Below are positions 26,591 to 36,367 of a stretch of 64,000 nucleotides of DNA, piece by piece (within the stretch, counting starts at the first letter, position 1; each line of letters opens with the position of its first letter). The notes under the pieces are model-generated. The model was not told the origin of the DNA. It saw only the letters and a list, made by a program, of their open reading frames with translations, and did not search any database. The stretch comes from Bacteroidales bacterium (lineage in GTDB: Bacteria > Bacteroidota > Bacteroidia > Bacteroidales > WCHB1-69): contig JAILCI010000061.1 of assembly GCA_024686335.1 (NCBI GenBank), positions 1-64,000 on the forward strand, given 5' to 3'. The position numbers and the translations under genes are program-made.

Positions 26591-26629
26591 TCGCTTTGTT
26601 TTTGATTAATCAATAAGCTAAAAATCAAT

Positions 26630-28645
26630 ATGAAAGAACAAGAAGAATCCTTTGTGGAGAACACTGACGAGATCAAACTACCGGATAACGCGTACCGGGA
26701 GTTAAAGGACGGGGAAACCTACAAACCCATTCTTTTGGGTGAAAAGAAATACCCCGAATTGAATGCCTGGACCATCATCTGGGGTATCATCATGGCAGTT
26801 ATCTTCTCGGCTGCCACAGCCTATTCCGGACTACGTTTCGGACAGGTCTTCGAGGCTGCCATCCCGATTGCCATCATTGCTGTCGGCGTTTCCACGTTAG
26901 CCAAGCGCAAAAGTCCGCTATCAGAGAACGTACTGATCCAATCCATCGGTGCCAGTTCTGGCGTTATTGTCGCTGGTGCTATCTTCACCCTGCCGGCCAT
27001 CTACATCATCAAAGAGACCAATCCGACTTTAGGTGCTGAGATTCAGGTCAACTTCTGGCAGATATTCCTTTCATCTCTATTTGGCGGTTTCCTGGGAATT
27101 CTTTTCTTGATTCCTTTCCGTAAATATTTCGTCTCCGACATGCACGGCAAGTATCCGTTCCCGGAGGCTACCGCCACCACAGAGATCATAGTCTCTGGTG
27201 CTAAAGGTGGCAACCAAGCTAAACTCTTGCTCATCAGCGGTCTTATCGGCGGTCTTTATGACTTTCTGATGACGACCTTCCATTTCTGGGCTGACACCAT
27301 CTCCTCGCGCATGTGCGCAGCTGGTGAAAATCTGGCCATGAATCATAAGTTCGTCTTTAAGATGAGTGCCGAATCCATCCTCTTAGGTACCGGTTACCTG
27401 ATTGGTCTCAAATACGCCGCCATCATTTGCGCCGGCTCCGCACTCTCCTGGTGGGTTATCGTTCCGCTGCTAGGTCAATACGGCGTAGCTCCCGACATGA
27501 CTCCCATGAGTACAATGGATCCCGACTTCATCTTCTCCAACTATGTACGCTACATTGGCATCGGCGGTATCGCTATGGCCGGCATCCTTGGTGTCATGAA
27601 GTCCGCTGGTGTCATCAAGAAATCTCTATCCGTAGCCTTCAAGGCCGGCAAACAGGGAGGTGCTGATGCTCAGACCTTGCGCACACAACGTGATATCCCG
27701 ATGAAGATCATCCTCATCGGCTTTGTCGTTATCATTGCCCTCATGACCATCTTCTTCTTCGTAGGCGGTATGGAGATGAACCTCACCCAGGTCATCGTTG
27801 GTCTGTTAGTTGTCTTCCTCTTCGCTTTCCTCTTCACCACCGTGGCCGCCACAGCTATCGCAACGGTAGGTACCAACCCCGTTTCCGGTATGACCATGAT
27901 GACGCTGATTCTCTCCTCCTTCATCCTCTCTGCTGTAGGCTTGAAGGGTGGCACCGGCATCATCACCGCACTGGTTGTCGGTGGTATCGTCTGCTCCGCA
28001 TTGGCTATGGCCGGCGGTTTCATCACCGACCTTAAGATTGGTTACTGGATTGGCACATCACCATATAAACAAGAGGCATTCAAGTTCGTAGGCACTTTGG
28101 TTTCCGCACTCACAGTCGGTGCAGTCATCATGTTATTGTCCAAGACTTACGGTTATACTGGCGAAGGTGCCTTGGTAGCACCTCAAGCCAACGCCATGGC
28201 TGCCATCATCGAGCCGCTTATGTTTGGCGGTCAGACTCCTTGGTTGCTTTACATCATTGGCGCCATCCTCGCTATCCTCTTGGATGTCATCGGCGTTCCC
28301 GCACTTGCCTTCTCTTTAGGTATGTTCATCCCCTTGCAACTCAACCTGCCGTTACTGGTTGGCGGTTTCTTAGCATGGCTCATCAAGACCCGTAGCGAAG
28401 ATGCTGAACTAAACAAGGCACGCAGTGAAAAGGGCACCCTGTTAGCTTCCGGTCTGTTGGCTGGCGGCGCCATCATGGGTATTGTCAGCGCTATCCTCAA
28501 ATACGCCGGTGTAGAACCAACTTTCATGAACAACTATATCGGCACTCCCACTTTCAACATCCTCGCTATCGTGATGTTCGTGGCACTGTGCTGCTACCTC
28601 GTCTTCCACTCCCTCAGCGCCAAGAAGAACATTATTCAACAATAG
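26630..28645 (+). CDS. OPT family oligopeptide transporter
   Basis: A 671-aa inner-membrane protein with roughly 14-16 hydrophobic segments starting at about residue 45. Conserved family segments include YSGLRFGQVFEAAIPIAII near the first helices, KYPFPEATATTEII in the first third and GTNPVSGMTMMTLIL in the middle. OPT transporters are proton-coupled importers of peptides or metal chelates; the substrate here is unknown. The length is normal for bacterial OPTs. It heads a seven-gene plus-strand unit with no visible terminator before 33882. Confidence 0.9.
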   Translation: MKEQEESFVENTDEIKLPDNAYRELKDGETYKPILLGEKKYPELNAWTIIWGIIMAVIFSAATAYSGLRFGQVFEAAIPIAIIAVGVSTLAKRKSPLSENVLIQSIGASSGVIVAGAIFTLPAIYIIKETNPTLGAEIQVNFWQIFLSSLFGGFLGILFLIPFRKYFVSDMHGKYPFPEATATTEIIVSGAKGGNQAKLLLISGLIGGLYDFLMTTFHFWADTISSRMCAAGENLAMNHKFVFKMSAESILLGTGYLIGLKYAAIICAGSALSWWVIVPLLGQYGVAPDMTPMSTMDPDFIFSNYVRYIGIGGIAMAGILGVMKSAGVIKKSLSVAFKAGKQGGADAQTLRTQRDIPMKIILIGFVVIIALMTIFFFVGGMEMNLTQVIVGLLVVFLFAFLFTTVAATAIATVGTNPVSGMTMMTLILSSFILSAVGLKGGTGIITALVVGGIVCSALAMAGGFITDLKIGYWIGTSPYKQEAFKFVGTLVSALTVGAVIMLLSKTYGYTGEGALVAPQANAMAAIIEPLMFGGQTPWLLYIIGAILAILLDVIGVPALAFSLGMFIPLQLNLPLLVGGFLAWLIKTRSEDAELNKARSEKGTLLASGLLAGGAIMGIVSAILKYAGVEPTFMNNYIGTPTFNILAIVMFVALCCYLVFHSLSAKKNIIQQ

Positions 28646-28683
28646 TAAACCATTATTATTCACCATATTAACACTAAAAAACT

Positions 28684-29301
28684 ATGCATATAGCCGTCGC
28701 AGGAAACATCGGTTCCGGTAAGACCACCCTCACCAACATGCTGGCCAAACACTATGGCTGGGATGCCCTGTATGAAAGCGTGGACGACAATCCCTATCTG
28801 GCCAGCTTCTACCAAGACATGCAACGCTGGTCTTTCAACATACAGATCTATTTTCTCAACAGCCGATTCCGTCAGGTCATCGACATCCGCAAGCGCAAAA
28901 AGAGCGTCATCCAAGACCGTACCATTTATGAGGATGCATACATCTTCGCTCCCAACTTACACGACATGGACTTGATGGCCACCCGCGACTTTGAGAACTA
29001 CCAATCACTCTTTGAGTTGATGAAACAGTTCCTTATGCCGCCAGATCTTCTTATCTACTTAAAAGCTGATATCCCAACGCTCATCACCCAGATAGGAAAG
29101 CGTGGACGTGCCTATGAGGACACCATCCGATACTCTTACCTGGAGAACCTTAACGAACGCTACAACAAGTGGATTGACAACTACAAAGATGGCAAGTTGC
29201 TCATCGTAGACGTCAACACCACAAAATTTGCTGAGCGTCCGGAAGATTTCGGAAGCGTAATTGAGAAAATCGACGCTGAGTTGTTCGGTTTATTTCAGTA
29301 G
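28684..29301 (+). CDS. deoxynucleoside kinase
   Basis: A 205-aa P-loop kinase of the dCK/dGK-like family that phosphorylates deoxynucleosides in salvage. The Walker A motif GNIGSGKTT is at residues 7-15, ESVDDNPYL around 31-39 and the QDRTIYEDAYIFA motif around 78-90. A C-terminal lid region with KRGRAYEDTIRYSYLENL supplies the LID arginines. The preferred base is not evident. The next gene starts 3 bp later, which indicates tight coupling. Confidence 0.9.
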   Translation: MHIAVAGNIGSGKTTLTNMLAKHYGWDALYESVDDNPYLASFYQDMQRWSFNIQIYFLNSRFRQVIDIRKRKKSVIQDRTIYEDAYIFAPNLHDMDLMATRDFENYQSLFELMKQFLMPPDLLIYLKADIPTLITQIGKRGRAYEDTIRYSYLENLNERYNKWIDNYKDGKLLIVDVNTTKFAERPEDFGSVIEKIDAELFGLFQ

Positions 29302-29304
29302 ACA

Positions 29305-30039
29305 ATGAAATTCATAGGCATCATACCGGCGAGATATGCCTCCACTCGGTTTCCTGGTAAGCCATTGGCAATCATTCATGGGAAACCAATGATTCAGGTA
29401 GTCTACGAACGCGTGGCTGCATCCGAGTTATCTGACGTGATTGTTGCAACGGACCACCCACTCATCCAGGGGTGTGTGCTCGACTTTGGCGGAAGGGTCG
29501 TGATGACATCACCTGATCATCCCTCAGGCACCGACCGTTGTGGCGAGGTGGCCTCCACCCTACCCTTGAACGACGAAGATGTTATTTTAAACATCCAAGG
29601 CGACGAGCCAGGCATCAGCGATAAGGAAATTCACCTTTTGGCTGGGCTCTTTAAAAATCCGGACGTTCAACTCGCCACCTTGGTAAAGCCATTCATTGAT
29701 GAAGAGAGAGCCAACAACCCAAATGTTGTCAAAGCAGTTTTGGCAAACGATGGACGCGTGCTCTACTTCAGCCGGCATGCCATTCCCTTCCAACGTGATC
29801 CAAGTGCGGAACCCATCACGCATTATCAACATCTCGGAATCTATGCCTATCGATTTAAAACGCTGAAAGCCATTACCAAACTAAAACCCTCGACACTGGA
29901 AACAACTGAAAAACTGGAACAGTTGCGCTGGTTACAGAATGGCTATGACATCTACGCCGCGACCTGCGATTACCAAGGTATTGGCATCGACACGCCTGAA
30001 GACTTGGAACGTTACAACAAACTAAACCCGACAACCTAA
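29305..30039 (+). CDS. kdsB: 3-deoxy-manno-octulosonate cytidylyltransferase
   Basis: A 244-aa enzyme activating KDO with CTP to CMP-KDO for lipid A-core synthesis. Diagnostic segments are [17 protein letters not shown] (residues 5-21), [21 protein letters not shown] and [12 protein letters not shown]. The length is standard. Its place between a nucleoside kinase and an envelope protein suggests a growth-linked operon. Confidence 0.96.
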   Translation: MKFIGIIPARYASTRFPGKPLAIIHGKPMIQVVYERVAASELSDVIVATDHPLIQGCVLDFGGRVVMTSPDHPSGTDRCGEVASTLPLNDEDVILNIQGDEPGISDKEIHLLAGLFKNPDVQLATLVKPFIDEERANNPNVVKAVLANDGRVLYFSRHAIPFQRDPSAEPITHYQHLGIYAYRFKTLKAITKLKPSTLETTEKLEQLRWLQNGYDIYAATCDYQGIGIDTPEDLERYNKLNPTT

Positions 30040-30053
30040 ACATCAACATCTTT

Positions 30054-31376
30054 ATGATACATTATATCACCAAAGCCCTGCAAGAGAACGACTCCGTATA
30101 TGTCAATGACTTGGGTACCTTCACCAAGCATTATGTTTCTGCGCGCATTGACGGAAACACACTACACGCACCGCACTACGAAGTCACTCTAGACACGAAC
30201 ATTGACCATGAAGAGATTGTCTTCACCAATCTGGTCTGCCGAGAACGCCAGTGTCTACTCACACAGGCAAACTCAGAAATCTTGCAATGGGTTGACGAGT
30301 TAAAACAGGCATTGAACAATAATAAAAGCGTCACCTTTGAGGACTTTGGCACCTTCTCTCTCATCAAGGGGGACATCCACTTTGATAGTGAATTAATAGA
30401 CGGTCTCAATATTGAGTTTGAAGGCATGGAAGATCTATCACTAGTTCCTGGCGCGACTATCCCTGTTGAAGAAGGACCCGAAGTTGAAGTTGAGCCGGAA
30501 CCCATCACAGAGCCAAAACCGGTTGTCATTCCCGAACCTACAATCGAACCAGAACCAGTCATCGAGCCGGAACCAATTGTGATTCCTGAACCTACAGTCG
30601 AACTGGAGCCCATTACAGAGTCTGAACCTATCGTTGAGCCCGAGCCCGTAGAGAAACCCGAACCTATCGTCGAACCTGAACCCGTTGAAGAACCTGAACC
30701 AATAATTCAATACAGCCACATTGCCGAGGAAGAACCGAAGACTGAACCGGTAGTTGAACCCGAGCCGGTTATAGAACCTGAACCGATTGTTGAACCAGAA
30801 CCTGTCATAGAACCTGATCCCGTCATAGAGCCAGAACCTGTTGATAATGGAAATGGATCATCTGATGACGATGGTGTTCCGGTAAAACGGAAGAGACGCA
30901 TTTGGCCATGGATTCTCGTTTTATTACTCTTAGCCATTGCTGGAGTTTTAATCTATCTCCTCCGTGGACAATTAAAAGATTTAATCAACAAACTACAAAA
31001 CAAGAAGGAGCCAGTCATCGAACAGATTGTAGAGTCTGAGCCCGAAGAGGCTACTCCTGTCATTCAAGAAGACACTATTGTGGAAGAAGAGACTCCTGTC
31101 ATCTATACACCCGACACGCTCAAGATGTCGGCCGATCAGAAATATCCATACATACATTTCGAAGAGGGACACTTCTACGTCATTGCAGGTAGTTTCCCTA
31201 GTGAGAAAGATGCAGAGAGACATATTCGCCAAACCGGATTGGACAAATATTCACCTTCACTGGTTCTTCAAGACGGTGTCTCCAATATCCGCATTTGTAT
31301 CGGAATTTTCCCAACAGAAGAAGAGGGTCTAGCCTATATCGACAGCATCAACAAACGCTACTGGGTTTTAAAATAG
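30054..31376 (+). CDS. HU-like domain / Pro-Glu repeat / transmembrane / SPOR protein
   Basis: A 440-aa single-pass protein. Residues 1-130 resemble paired HU/CCDC81-type domains: [23 protein letters not shown], then [16 protein letters not shown]. Residues 143-263 are a low-complexity EPEPVI repeat. KRKRR (278-282) precedes a transmembrane helix (283-303), which by the positive-inside rule puts the N-terminus in the cytosol. A linker and a C-terminal SPOR domain (about 370-438, [19 protein letters not shown]...VRICIGIF-like) would be periplasmic. SPOR domains bind denuded peptidoglycan at division sites and HU folds bind DNA, so a link between nucleoid and septum is possible, but that is inference. 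It lies between kdsB (14 bp) and pssA (9 bp). Confidence 0.85.
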   Translation: MIHYITKALQENDSVYVNDLGTFTKHYVSARIDGNTLHAPHYEVTLDTNIDHEEIVFTNLVCRERQCLLTQANSEILQWVDELKQALNNNKSVTFEDFGTFSLIKGDIHFDSELIDGLNIEFEGMEDLSLVPGATIPVEEGPEVEVEPEPITEPKPVVIPEPTIEPEPVIEPEPIVIPEPTVELEPITESEPIVEPEPVEKPEPIVEPEPVEEPEPIIQYSHIAEEEPKTEPVVEPEPVIEPEPIVEPEPVIEPDPVIEPEPVDNGNGSSDDDGVPVKRKRRIWPWILVLLLLAIAGVLIYLLRGQLKDLINKLQNKKEPVIEQIVESEPEEATPVIQEDTIVEEETPVIYTPDTLKMSADQKYPYIHFEEGHFYVIAGSFPSEKDAERHIRQTGLDKYSPSLVLQDGVSNIRICIGIFPTEEEGLAYIDSINKRYWVLK

Positions 31377-31385
31377 TTGATTTTT

Positions 31386-32102
31386 ATGAAAAAGCATATC
31401 CCCAACACTATCACCTGTCTTAATCTAGTTTGCGGTTGTATTTCCATTATGACCTCTTTGAAAGGTAATGTAGAAACGGCCGCAATGTGGATCATTGCTG
31501 CGGCCATCTTGGACTTCTTGGACGGGTTTTCCGCTCGCATGCTCAAAGTCTCCTCACCTATCGGCAAGGAACTGGATTCCCTGTCTGATGTCGTCTCCTT
31601 TGGAGTTGCACCTGCCATGATTGTATTCGTATGGCTTAGCCGCTGTTTCTACGAGATGCCGGCCATTTTCCATGAGAGTATCCTTCGTTGGCTACCTTAC
31701 ACGCTATTCCTCATCCCAGCACTTTCGGCCGTACGTCTGGCAAAATTCAATATGGACGAGCGGCAGCACACCAACTTCATCGGTCTGCCCACTCCTGCCA
31801 ACGCCCTTTTCCTAGCCTTTATTCCCTATGCAGCTGAGAGAGTCCCCTTCCTCAACAATTTCTGGGTAGTATGGGTATTTGCCATCGTCTTCGCCATTTT
31901 GCTGGTCAGCGAAATAAACATGATATCTCTCAAGTTCAAGAGTCTTGAATTCAAGGGAGAGAACATTGTGAGATATGTCATTTTGGGTGTGGGAATTATC
32001 CTCTTCATCATCTTCCGCTGGAGTTCATTCCCCATCATAATACTCATCTACCTGTTAACCTGTCTTATCTATCACGCTATCATTAAATATCAAACTCTAT
32101 GA
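31386..32102 (+). CDS. pssA: CDP-diacylglycerol-serine O-phosphatidyltransferase
   Basis: About 238 aa. I chose the ATG at 31386 (MKKHIPNTITCLNLVCGC) over a TTG at 31377. The CDP-alcohol phosphatidyltransferase motif DGFSARMLKVSSPIGKELDSLSD, i.e. DG-x2-AR-x8-G-x3-D-x3-D, is complete. Several hydrophobic helices fit the inner membrane. The PssA family is preferred to PgsA because of the N-terminus and the phosphatidylserine-type context, but the alcohol substrate is inferred. The stop codon overlaps the next ATG (ATGA). Confidence 0.88.
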   Translation: MKKHIPNTITCLNLVCGCISIMTSLKGNVETAAMWIIAAAILDFLDGFSARMLKVSSPIGKELDSLSDVVSFGVAPAMIVFVWLSRCFYEMPAIFHESILRWLPYTLFLIPALSAVRLAKFNMDERQHTNFIGLPTPANALFLAFIPYAAERVPFLNNFWVVWVFAIVFAILLVSEINMISLKFKSLEFKGENIVRYVILGVGIILFIIFRWSSFPIIILIYLLTCLIYHAIIKYQTL

Positions 32103-32686
32103 CCTACCAATCTATAGCCCTGTTCTGCGGTTCCGCACGCGGGGAAAATCCTAATATTGCCGCCGATGCAGTAACATTCGGACGAGCCATGGTTCAAAAA
32201 GGACTGACCCTCTATTATGGAGGTGGCAGCATTGGCATTATGGGTGTTGTGGCCGATACCATGATGGAAAACGGAGGCACCGTCATCGGGGTTTCTCCCG
32301 AGTTCTTCAAAATGGGCCCTGTACTTGCCGACAATATCACCGAGATGATATACGTCAAGACCATGAGCGAGCGTAAGCAACTGCTAGAGAAACGCGCTGA
32401 TGCCTTCGTCATCTTTCCTGGAGGTTTCGGGACTATGGACGAACTCTTTGAGGTCATCACAGATGCTCAACTTGGCCTGCACAAGAAACCGGTTGTCGTC
32501 TATAACGCAGAAGGCTATTACGACCACCTCAAAGCCTTGTTGGAGCACTTCACTGAGGAGGGTTTCCTAAGACCATTCCATAAAAACCTACTCTGTTTTG
32601 CCGACAGCGTAGATGGAATCTTCGAAGCTATAGATAAATACGAAAACACCAACAGCGAGAGTTGGCTCTCAAAAATCAAACACTAG
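32099..32686 (+). CDS. LOG family protein (TIGR00730, possible cytokinin riboside 5'-monophosphate phosphoribohydrolase)
   Basis: A 195-aa Rossmann-fold protein with the family motif PGGFGTMDELFEVIT (around residues 103-117), preceded by MSERKQLLEKRADAFVIF, and YYGGGSIGIMGVVAD near the N-terminus. The family hydrolyses nucleoside monophosphates at the N-glycosidic bond. The physiological substrate in Bacteroidales is not settled. It overlaps pssA by 4 nt and precedes the polymerase subunit gene by 23 bp. Confidence 0.9.
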   Translation: MTYQSIALFCGSARGENPNIAADAVTFGRAMVQKGLTLYYGGGSIGIMGVVADTMMENGGTVIGVSPEFFKMGPVLADNITEMIYVKTMSERKQLLEKRADAFVIFPGGFGTMDELFEVITDAQLGLHKKPVVVYNAEGYYDHLKALLEHFTEEGFLRPFHKNLLCFADSVDGIFEAIDKYENTNSESWLSKIKH

Positions 32687-32709
32687 TTAAAACCTAACAA
32701 ACTCATAAT

Positions 32710-33882
32710 ATGCAATTTAAGGATGTCATAGTTCGACAAGAACTCAAGGATCAGCTGGTACGTCAGATCCGTGAAGGGCGCATCAGCCATGCACAACTTT
32801 TCACTTGTCAGCCCGGCAACGATGGATTCGCCCTCGCTGTGGCTATGGCGCAATACATGTGCTGCGAACACCCTACTGAGACTGACTCCTGCGGAGAATG
32901 TCCCTCTTGCAAACAGATATCCAAACTGGAATATCCCGACCTGCATATATACTTCCCCACTTGCGGCACCAAAAGCGTAAAAAGCATGGACTGCGAGTCT
33001 GCACTCTTCATGAATGACTTCCGCAAATATGTGAAATCCAATAATTTCCACATAGATTTAACTGATTGGGTTGCTATTTTAGATGGGGAGAATAAACAGC
33101 CTGCCATCAACATCCGCGACTGTGCTCAGATTCTCAATCAGAACAGTATTCGTTCCTATCAAGGTGGGTACAAAATCTATATTCTTTGGTGCGCTGATCG
33201 TCTCCGCCATGATGCAGCCCCAAAACTGCTGAAGACTCTAGAGGAGCCTGAGGAGAAGAGTCTCTTCATTCTTATCACCGATAAACCTGATCAGATGCTG
33301 AACACAATCCTCTCCCGTACCCAAGCAGTCAAATTTCCACGACTTAGCGAGGAGCAGATTGAGGAGGCTTTAATGAAAGAATTCCCCGACCTGACACCGG
33401 AGGTAGCCCAAAGACTAGCCATCCACGCAGATCACAACTACATAAAGGCCAGAAAGAGCTACCCCAGCGATGAACTTTCTGACGAGATGTTAGCCGACTT
33501 TCGCGAGTTTATGCAAAGCGCTATCTTTTATGCACAAAGACAACCGCTTGAGAGAGTTAATTATCAAGGTATCAATGAGCTAATAGAAAAAATAGCCAGC
33601 AAGAGTCGTGAGGTGCAGAAACAGTACTTCCAATTCTGGCAGGAATTGGCACGTAAATTCTTAGTAGCAAAAGCTGACAACGGAACCATTATCAAAATGA
33701 CAGATGAAGAACGTCAGGTATATGACTTATTGCGGGGAGCCTTCTCCGTGAAGTTTGTCACTGACCTAAACAAGGCTTTTGACACTGCCATTTTGCATGT
33801 AGCCCGCAATAGCAACACCTCGCTGTTGTTGACAGATCTTTATTTTCGAATTGTAGATTTTTTGACGCCAAAAAGAAAATAG
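32710..33882 (+). CDS. holB: DNA polymerase III delta-prime/gamma-tau-like subunit
   Basis: A 390-aa clamp-loader protein. The N-terminus VRQELKDQLVRQIREGRISHAQLF is typical. The Walker A region is degraded (CQPGNDGFALAVAMAQ, no GKT), as expected for delta-prime. A zinc cluster CCEHPTETDSCGECPSCK follows around residues 55-72. LKTLEEPEEKSLFILITDKPDQMLNTILSRTQ is the sensor-1/SRC-like segment. It probably helps load the sliding clamp. It is the last gene of the long plus-strand unit and converges with the aspartate kinase gene. Confidence 0.85.
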   Translation: MQFKDVIVRQELKDQLVRQIREGRISHAQLFTCQPGNDGFALAVAMAQYMCCEHPTETDSCGECPSCKQISKLEYPDLHIYFPTCGTKSVKSMDCESALFMNDFRKYVKSNNFHIDLTDWVAILDGENKQPAINIRDCAQILNQNSIRSYQGGYKIYILWCADRLRHDAAPKLLKTLEEPEEKSLFILITDKPDQMLNTILSRTQAVKFPRLSEEQIEEALMKEFPDLTPEVAQRLAIHADHNYIKARKSYPSDELSDEMLADFREFMQSAIFYAQRQPLERVNYQGINELIEKIASKSREVQKQYFQFWQELARKFLVAKADNGTIIKMTDEERQVYDLLRGAFSVKFVTDLNKAFDTAILHVARNSNTSLLLTDLYFRIVDFLTPKRK

Positions 33883-33901
33883 AATAATCTGTTTATAATA
33901 C

Positions 33902-33920
33902 AATCTGCGAGACGCAGATT
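33902..33920. terminator. hairpin between convergent genes
   Basis: AATCTGCG (33902-33909) pairs perfectly with CGCAGATT (33913-33920) over a 3-nt loop; a second GACGCAGATTG word follows at 33929. There is no T-run. It could serve as a weak bidirectional terminator and resembles the 26331-26480 words. Confidence 0.45.
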
Positions 33921-33974
33921 GCTCCGAAGACGCAGATTGTCATTAATCACCACATTCAACGTCTCGCAGAATAT

Positions 33975-35237
33975 TTATTTTATCGGCAAGAGCACATATT
34001 GTATCGTCCGACGGCTAGTCTGACGCAAAAGAATTGTGCGGCCTGTAGTAATGCGACGAATAGCATCCGGTGTATAATGACGGATAGTTACCAGGGTGAC
34101 TCCTTCGTTATATTTCACTCTATAGCGGTTTTGTAACTCATCGACACATTTCTGTACACGGTCCAGTTCCGTTCCTGTACAGACAGAAAAGCTTAGTGCT
34201 GAATTTTGCATCATATTAATTTTAATACGATACTTCGCAAAGAGGGTGAAAATCTCCGACAAATTTTCTTCAGCTACAAATGAGAAGTCCTTCGGGAAAA
34301 GTGTCAGCAAGGTCTGATTATCCTTCACAATAAAGGATGGAATTGTTGTAGAGAGTTTGCAATCTCCAATCATACTGCCAGGATTTTCAGGATGGAAGAA
34401 GGACTTGACAAACAATGGTATATGCTTGTTCTGTAGAGGTTTAAGGGTTTTTGGGTGGATAACAGAGGCTCCGTAATAGGAAAGCTCCAGAGCTTCCTGA
34501 TAGGGAATCTCATCCAATTTAACAGCATCTGAGAATCTTTTGGGGTCAGCATTCAGCAAACCAGGGACATCTTTCCAGATTGTGACTCGCGATGCATCCA
34601 GACAATAAGCAAAGATAGCAGCCGTGTAATCTGAGCCCTCGCGACCAAGAGTGACACGCGTCTGAGCACTTGTACCCGCGATGAAACCCTGGGTAATGAC
34701 GACTTTATGAGCTTGCAAGGCAGCCGGGACCGCTTGACGAATGCGAGCGGCAGTCAGCGTCCAGTCAACTTTACCCTCCCGATAAGTCATATCGGTCAGA
34801 ACCAAATCACAAGCGTTAAGCCACGTATTAGCAACTCCAGATTGCTGCAGAAAATGAGAAATCAGCGTGGTGGACATCATCTCGCCAAAACTGACAAGTT
34901 GATCGTATTCATAGTCATAATGGCCACTATATGGCTGAGCCAATTTACGTTCCATGGCTGCACGCAACGATGCCATTTTGGCCTTACCCTCCCGTTCACC
35001 TGGCAGCAGTTCCTCTAAAATGCCATTATGGTATTGCATCAACTCTTCAACGAGAGCAGATGTATCCTCATGCTGGCTATAGGCTTTGAGAACGCGCTCC
35101 AAGAAGTTTGTAGTCTTGCCCATTGCTGAGATTACAACAACCAACTCTTCTCCAGCATAGAGTTGAAGAATACGTAATAGATTGCGAATTGCAGGCGCAT
35201 CTTTAACTGACGCACCACCAAACTTGAAGATCTGCAT
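33975..35237 (-). CDS. lysC: aspartate kinase
   Basis: A 420-aa enzyme phosphorylating L-aspartate, the first step of the lysine, threonine and methionine pathway. The motif KFGGASVKD is at residues 5-13, with ISAMGKTTNFLE, TLGREGSDYTAA and KDVPGLLNADPK in order. C-terminal ACT-like segments (LTLFPKDFSFVAEENLSEIF; INMMQNSALSFSVC) suggest allosteric control by an end product. It has no fused homoserine dehydrogenase. Its start overlaps the stop of the upstream M28 gene by 1 nt, so it is probably translated from the same mRNA. The subtype cannot be decided. Confidence 0.92.
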   Translation of the reverse strand: MQIFKFGGASVKDAPAIRNLLRILQLYAGEELVVVISAMGKTTNFLERVLKAYSQHEDTSALVEELMQYHNGILEELLPGEREGKAKMASLRAAMERKLAQPYSGHYDYEYDQLVSFGEMMSTTLISHFLQQSGVANTWLNACDLVLTDMTYREGKVDWTLTAARIRQAVPAALQAHKVVITQGFIAGTSAQTRVTLGREGSDYTAAIFAYCLDASRVTIWKDVPGLLNADPKRFSDAVKLDEIPYQEALELSYYGASVIHPKTLKPLQNKHIPLFVKSFFHPENPGSMIGDCKLSTTIPSFIVKDNQTLLTLFPKDFSFVAEENLSEIFTLFAKYRIKINMMQNSALSFSVCTGTELDRVQKCVDELQNRYRVKYNEGVTLVTIRHYTPDAIRRITTGRTILLRQTSRRTIQYVLLPIK

Positions 35238-36223
35238 TATTTCTCGTTTTTAATGACTTGTAATAAAGTTGTACCCACAACACCTAATGAGTTTTTATCA
35301 ATATGTTGGATATTGTCTTGGGTCGTATGCCAAACAGGATCGAAGCCTGTACCTGTAGCTGCATCGTAGTGGATAATATCAATCATCGGAATACGCGATA
35401 GTTTATTGACATAATAATGGTCATCCGTAATCACACCGCCAGGCTGATTGATGAAATATTGACCATAGCCGAGGCTATAAGCGACTCCCCACACCTTTTG
35501 CACGATGGCAGGCGCATAATGCGTGGAGAACTGCTCCTGATAGAACTTAGGATTGGGTGAACCCACCATGTCAAGCAGAATGCCATAAGAAGCCGTATAG
35601 CCCTCTTTATGCGGGTTCTTGGCCCAATACTGGGAACCAAGACCCCACCACTCGCCATTTGGAGCGTTATCGCTCTCTCTTGGGCCATAATCCTCGGCAT
35701 CATAGAGGACAATATCCACACCAACAGCGGGTTTCTGAGTCTGCAACTGACGAGCAACTTCTAAAAGAACACCCACGCCGGATGCACCATCATTAGCACC
35801 GTCAATAGCCTCCTCACGACGATTCGGAGCAGGATCATGGTCAGCGAAAGGACGGGAATCCCAATGAGAGGCCAATAATATACGATTAGCCGCCGACGCA
35901 TTGATAGCACCAACTATGTTCTCAGCCGTGAACTGCTTTCCATTGTATGTCTTTGCGGTGAATGTCTGCACATAGACAGTGTCACAATATTGACGAAGAG
36001 TTTGGACAAGATAATCACGGCAGAAACTATGTGCCTTAGTGCCTAAGACTCGCGGGCCGAAATCAGTCTGTGCCTTTACAAAAGCAAAGGCAGAATCAGC
36101 ATTGAATTCAGGTTTCACGATCTCCTCAGCAGCTGTATTTTCAGTTTTAGCTGGCTTATCTTTAGGATGACATGCAGTAATCAACAGAGGGATTATGAAT
36201 AAAAGGAGAATGGTTCGTTTCAT
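35237..36223 (-). CDS. M28 family zinc peptidase lipoprotein (glutaminyl-cyclase-like)
   Basis: A 328-aa lipoprotein: MKRTILLLFIIPLLITAC has a lipobox ending at Cys 18, so it is probably anchored in the outer membrane or periplasm. The M28 fold shows ILLASHWDSRPFADHD, GANDGASGVGVLLEVAR, VDIVLYDAEDYGP and the final metal ligand in DIIHYD..GFDPVWHTTQDN. It is close to glutaminyl-peptide cyclotransferases, which are linked in Bacteroidota to N-terminal pyroglutamate formation on exported proteins; that role fits QA-rich secreted proteins but is inferred. Aminopeptidase activity is the alternative. Confidence 0.87.
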   Translation of the reverse strand: MKRTILLLFIIPLLITACHPKDKPAKTENTAAEEIVKPEFNADSAFAFVKAQTDFGPRVLGTKAHSFCRDYLVQTLRQYCDTVYVQTFTAKTYNGKQFTAENIVGAINASAANRILLASHWDSRPFADHDPAPNRREEAIDGANDGASGVGVLLEVARQLQTQKPAVGVDIVLYDAEDYGPRESDNAPNGEWWGLGSQYWAKNPHKEGYTASYGILLDMVGSPNPKFYQEQFSTHYAPAIVQKVWGVAYSLGYGQYFINQPGGVITDDHYYVNKLSRIPMIDIIHYDAATGTGFDPVWHTTQDNIQHIDKNSLGVVGTTLLQVIKNEK

Positions 36224-36248
36224 ATTGTCAGCGCTTTATTTAAGGATG

Positions 36249-36256
36249 CAAAAATA
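36249..36256 (-). promoter_or_regulatory. minus-7 box for the M28-aspartate kinase unit
   Basis: CAAAAATA reads TATTTTTG on the minus strand, 25 bp before the M28 ATG at 36223. No clear minus-33 was seen. Confidence 0.5.
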
Positions 36257-36307
36257 ACATTTTTTATAACGAAAGAGAATGTTAATTGTTGTAATGGATC
36301 TAATAGA

Positions 36308-36339
36308 AAAAAGAGACGCGCCAAAACGTGTCTCTTTTT
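36308..36339 (-). terminator. terminator after the tandem T9SS genes
   Basis: A 13-bp stem AAAAAGAGACGCG (36308-36320) and CGTGTCTCTTTTT (36327-36339) with one G-T pair and a 6-nt loop, 28 bp past the stop codon at 36368. A and T flanks give a T-run in both directions. Confidence 0.75.
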
Positions 36340-36367
36340 CTACAATTATCTAGTAAATATCATTTGG

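Noticed and set aside
19154-35300. Lysine or SAM riboswitch in front of asd or aspartate kinase
   Set aside because: asd has only a ~50-bp leader, and the aspartate kinase start overlaps the preceding gene; no riboswitch-like structure fits.
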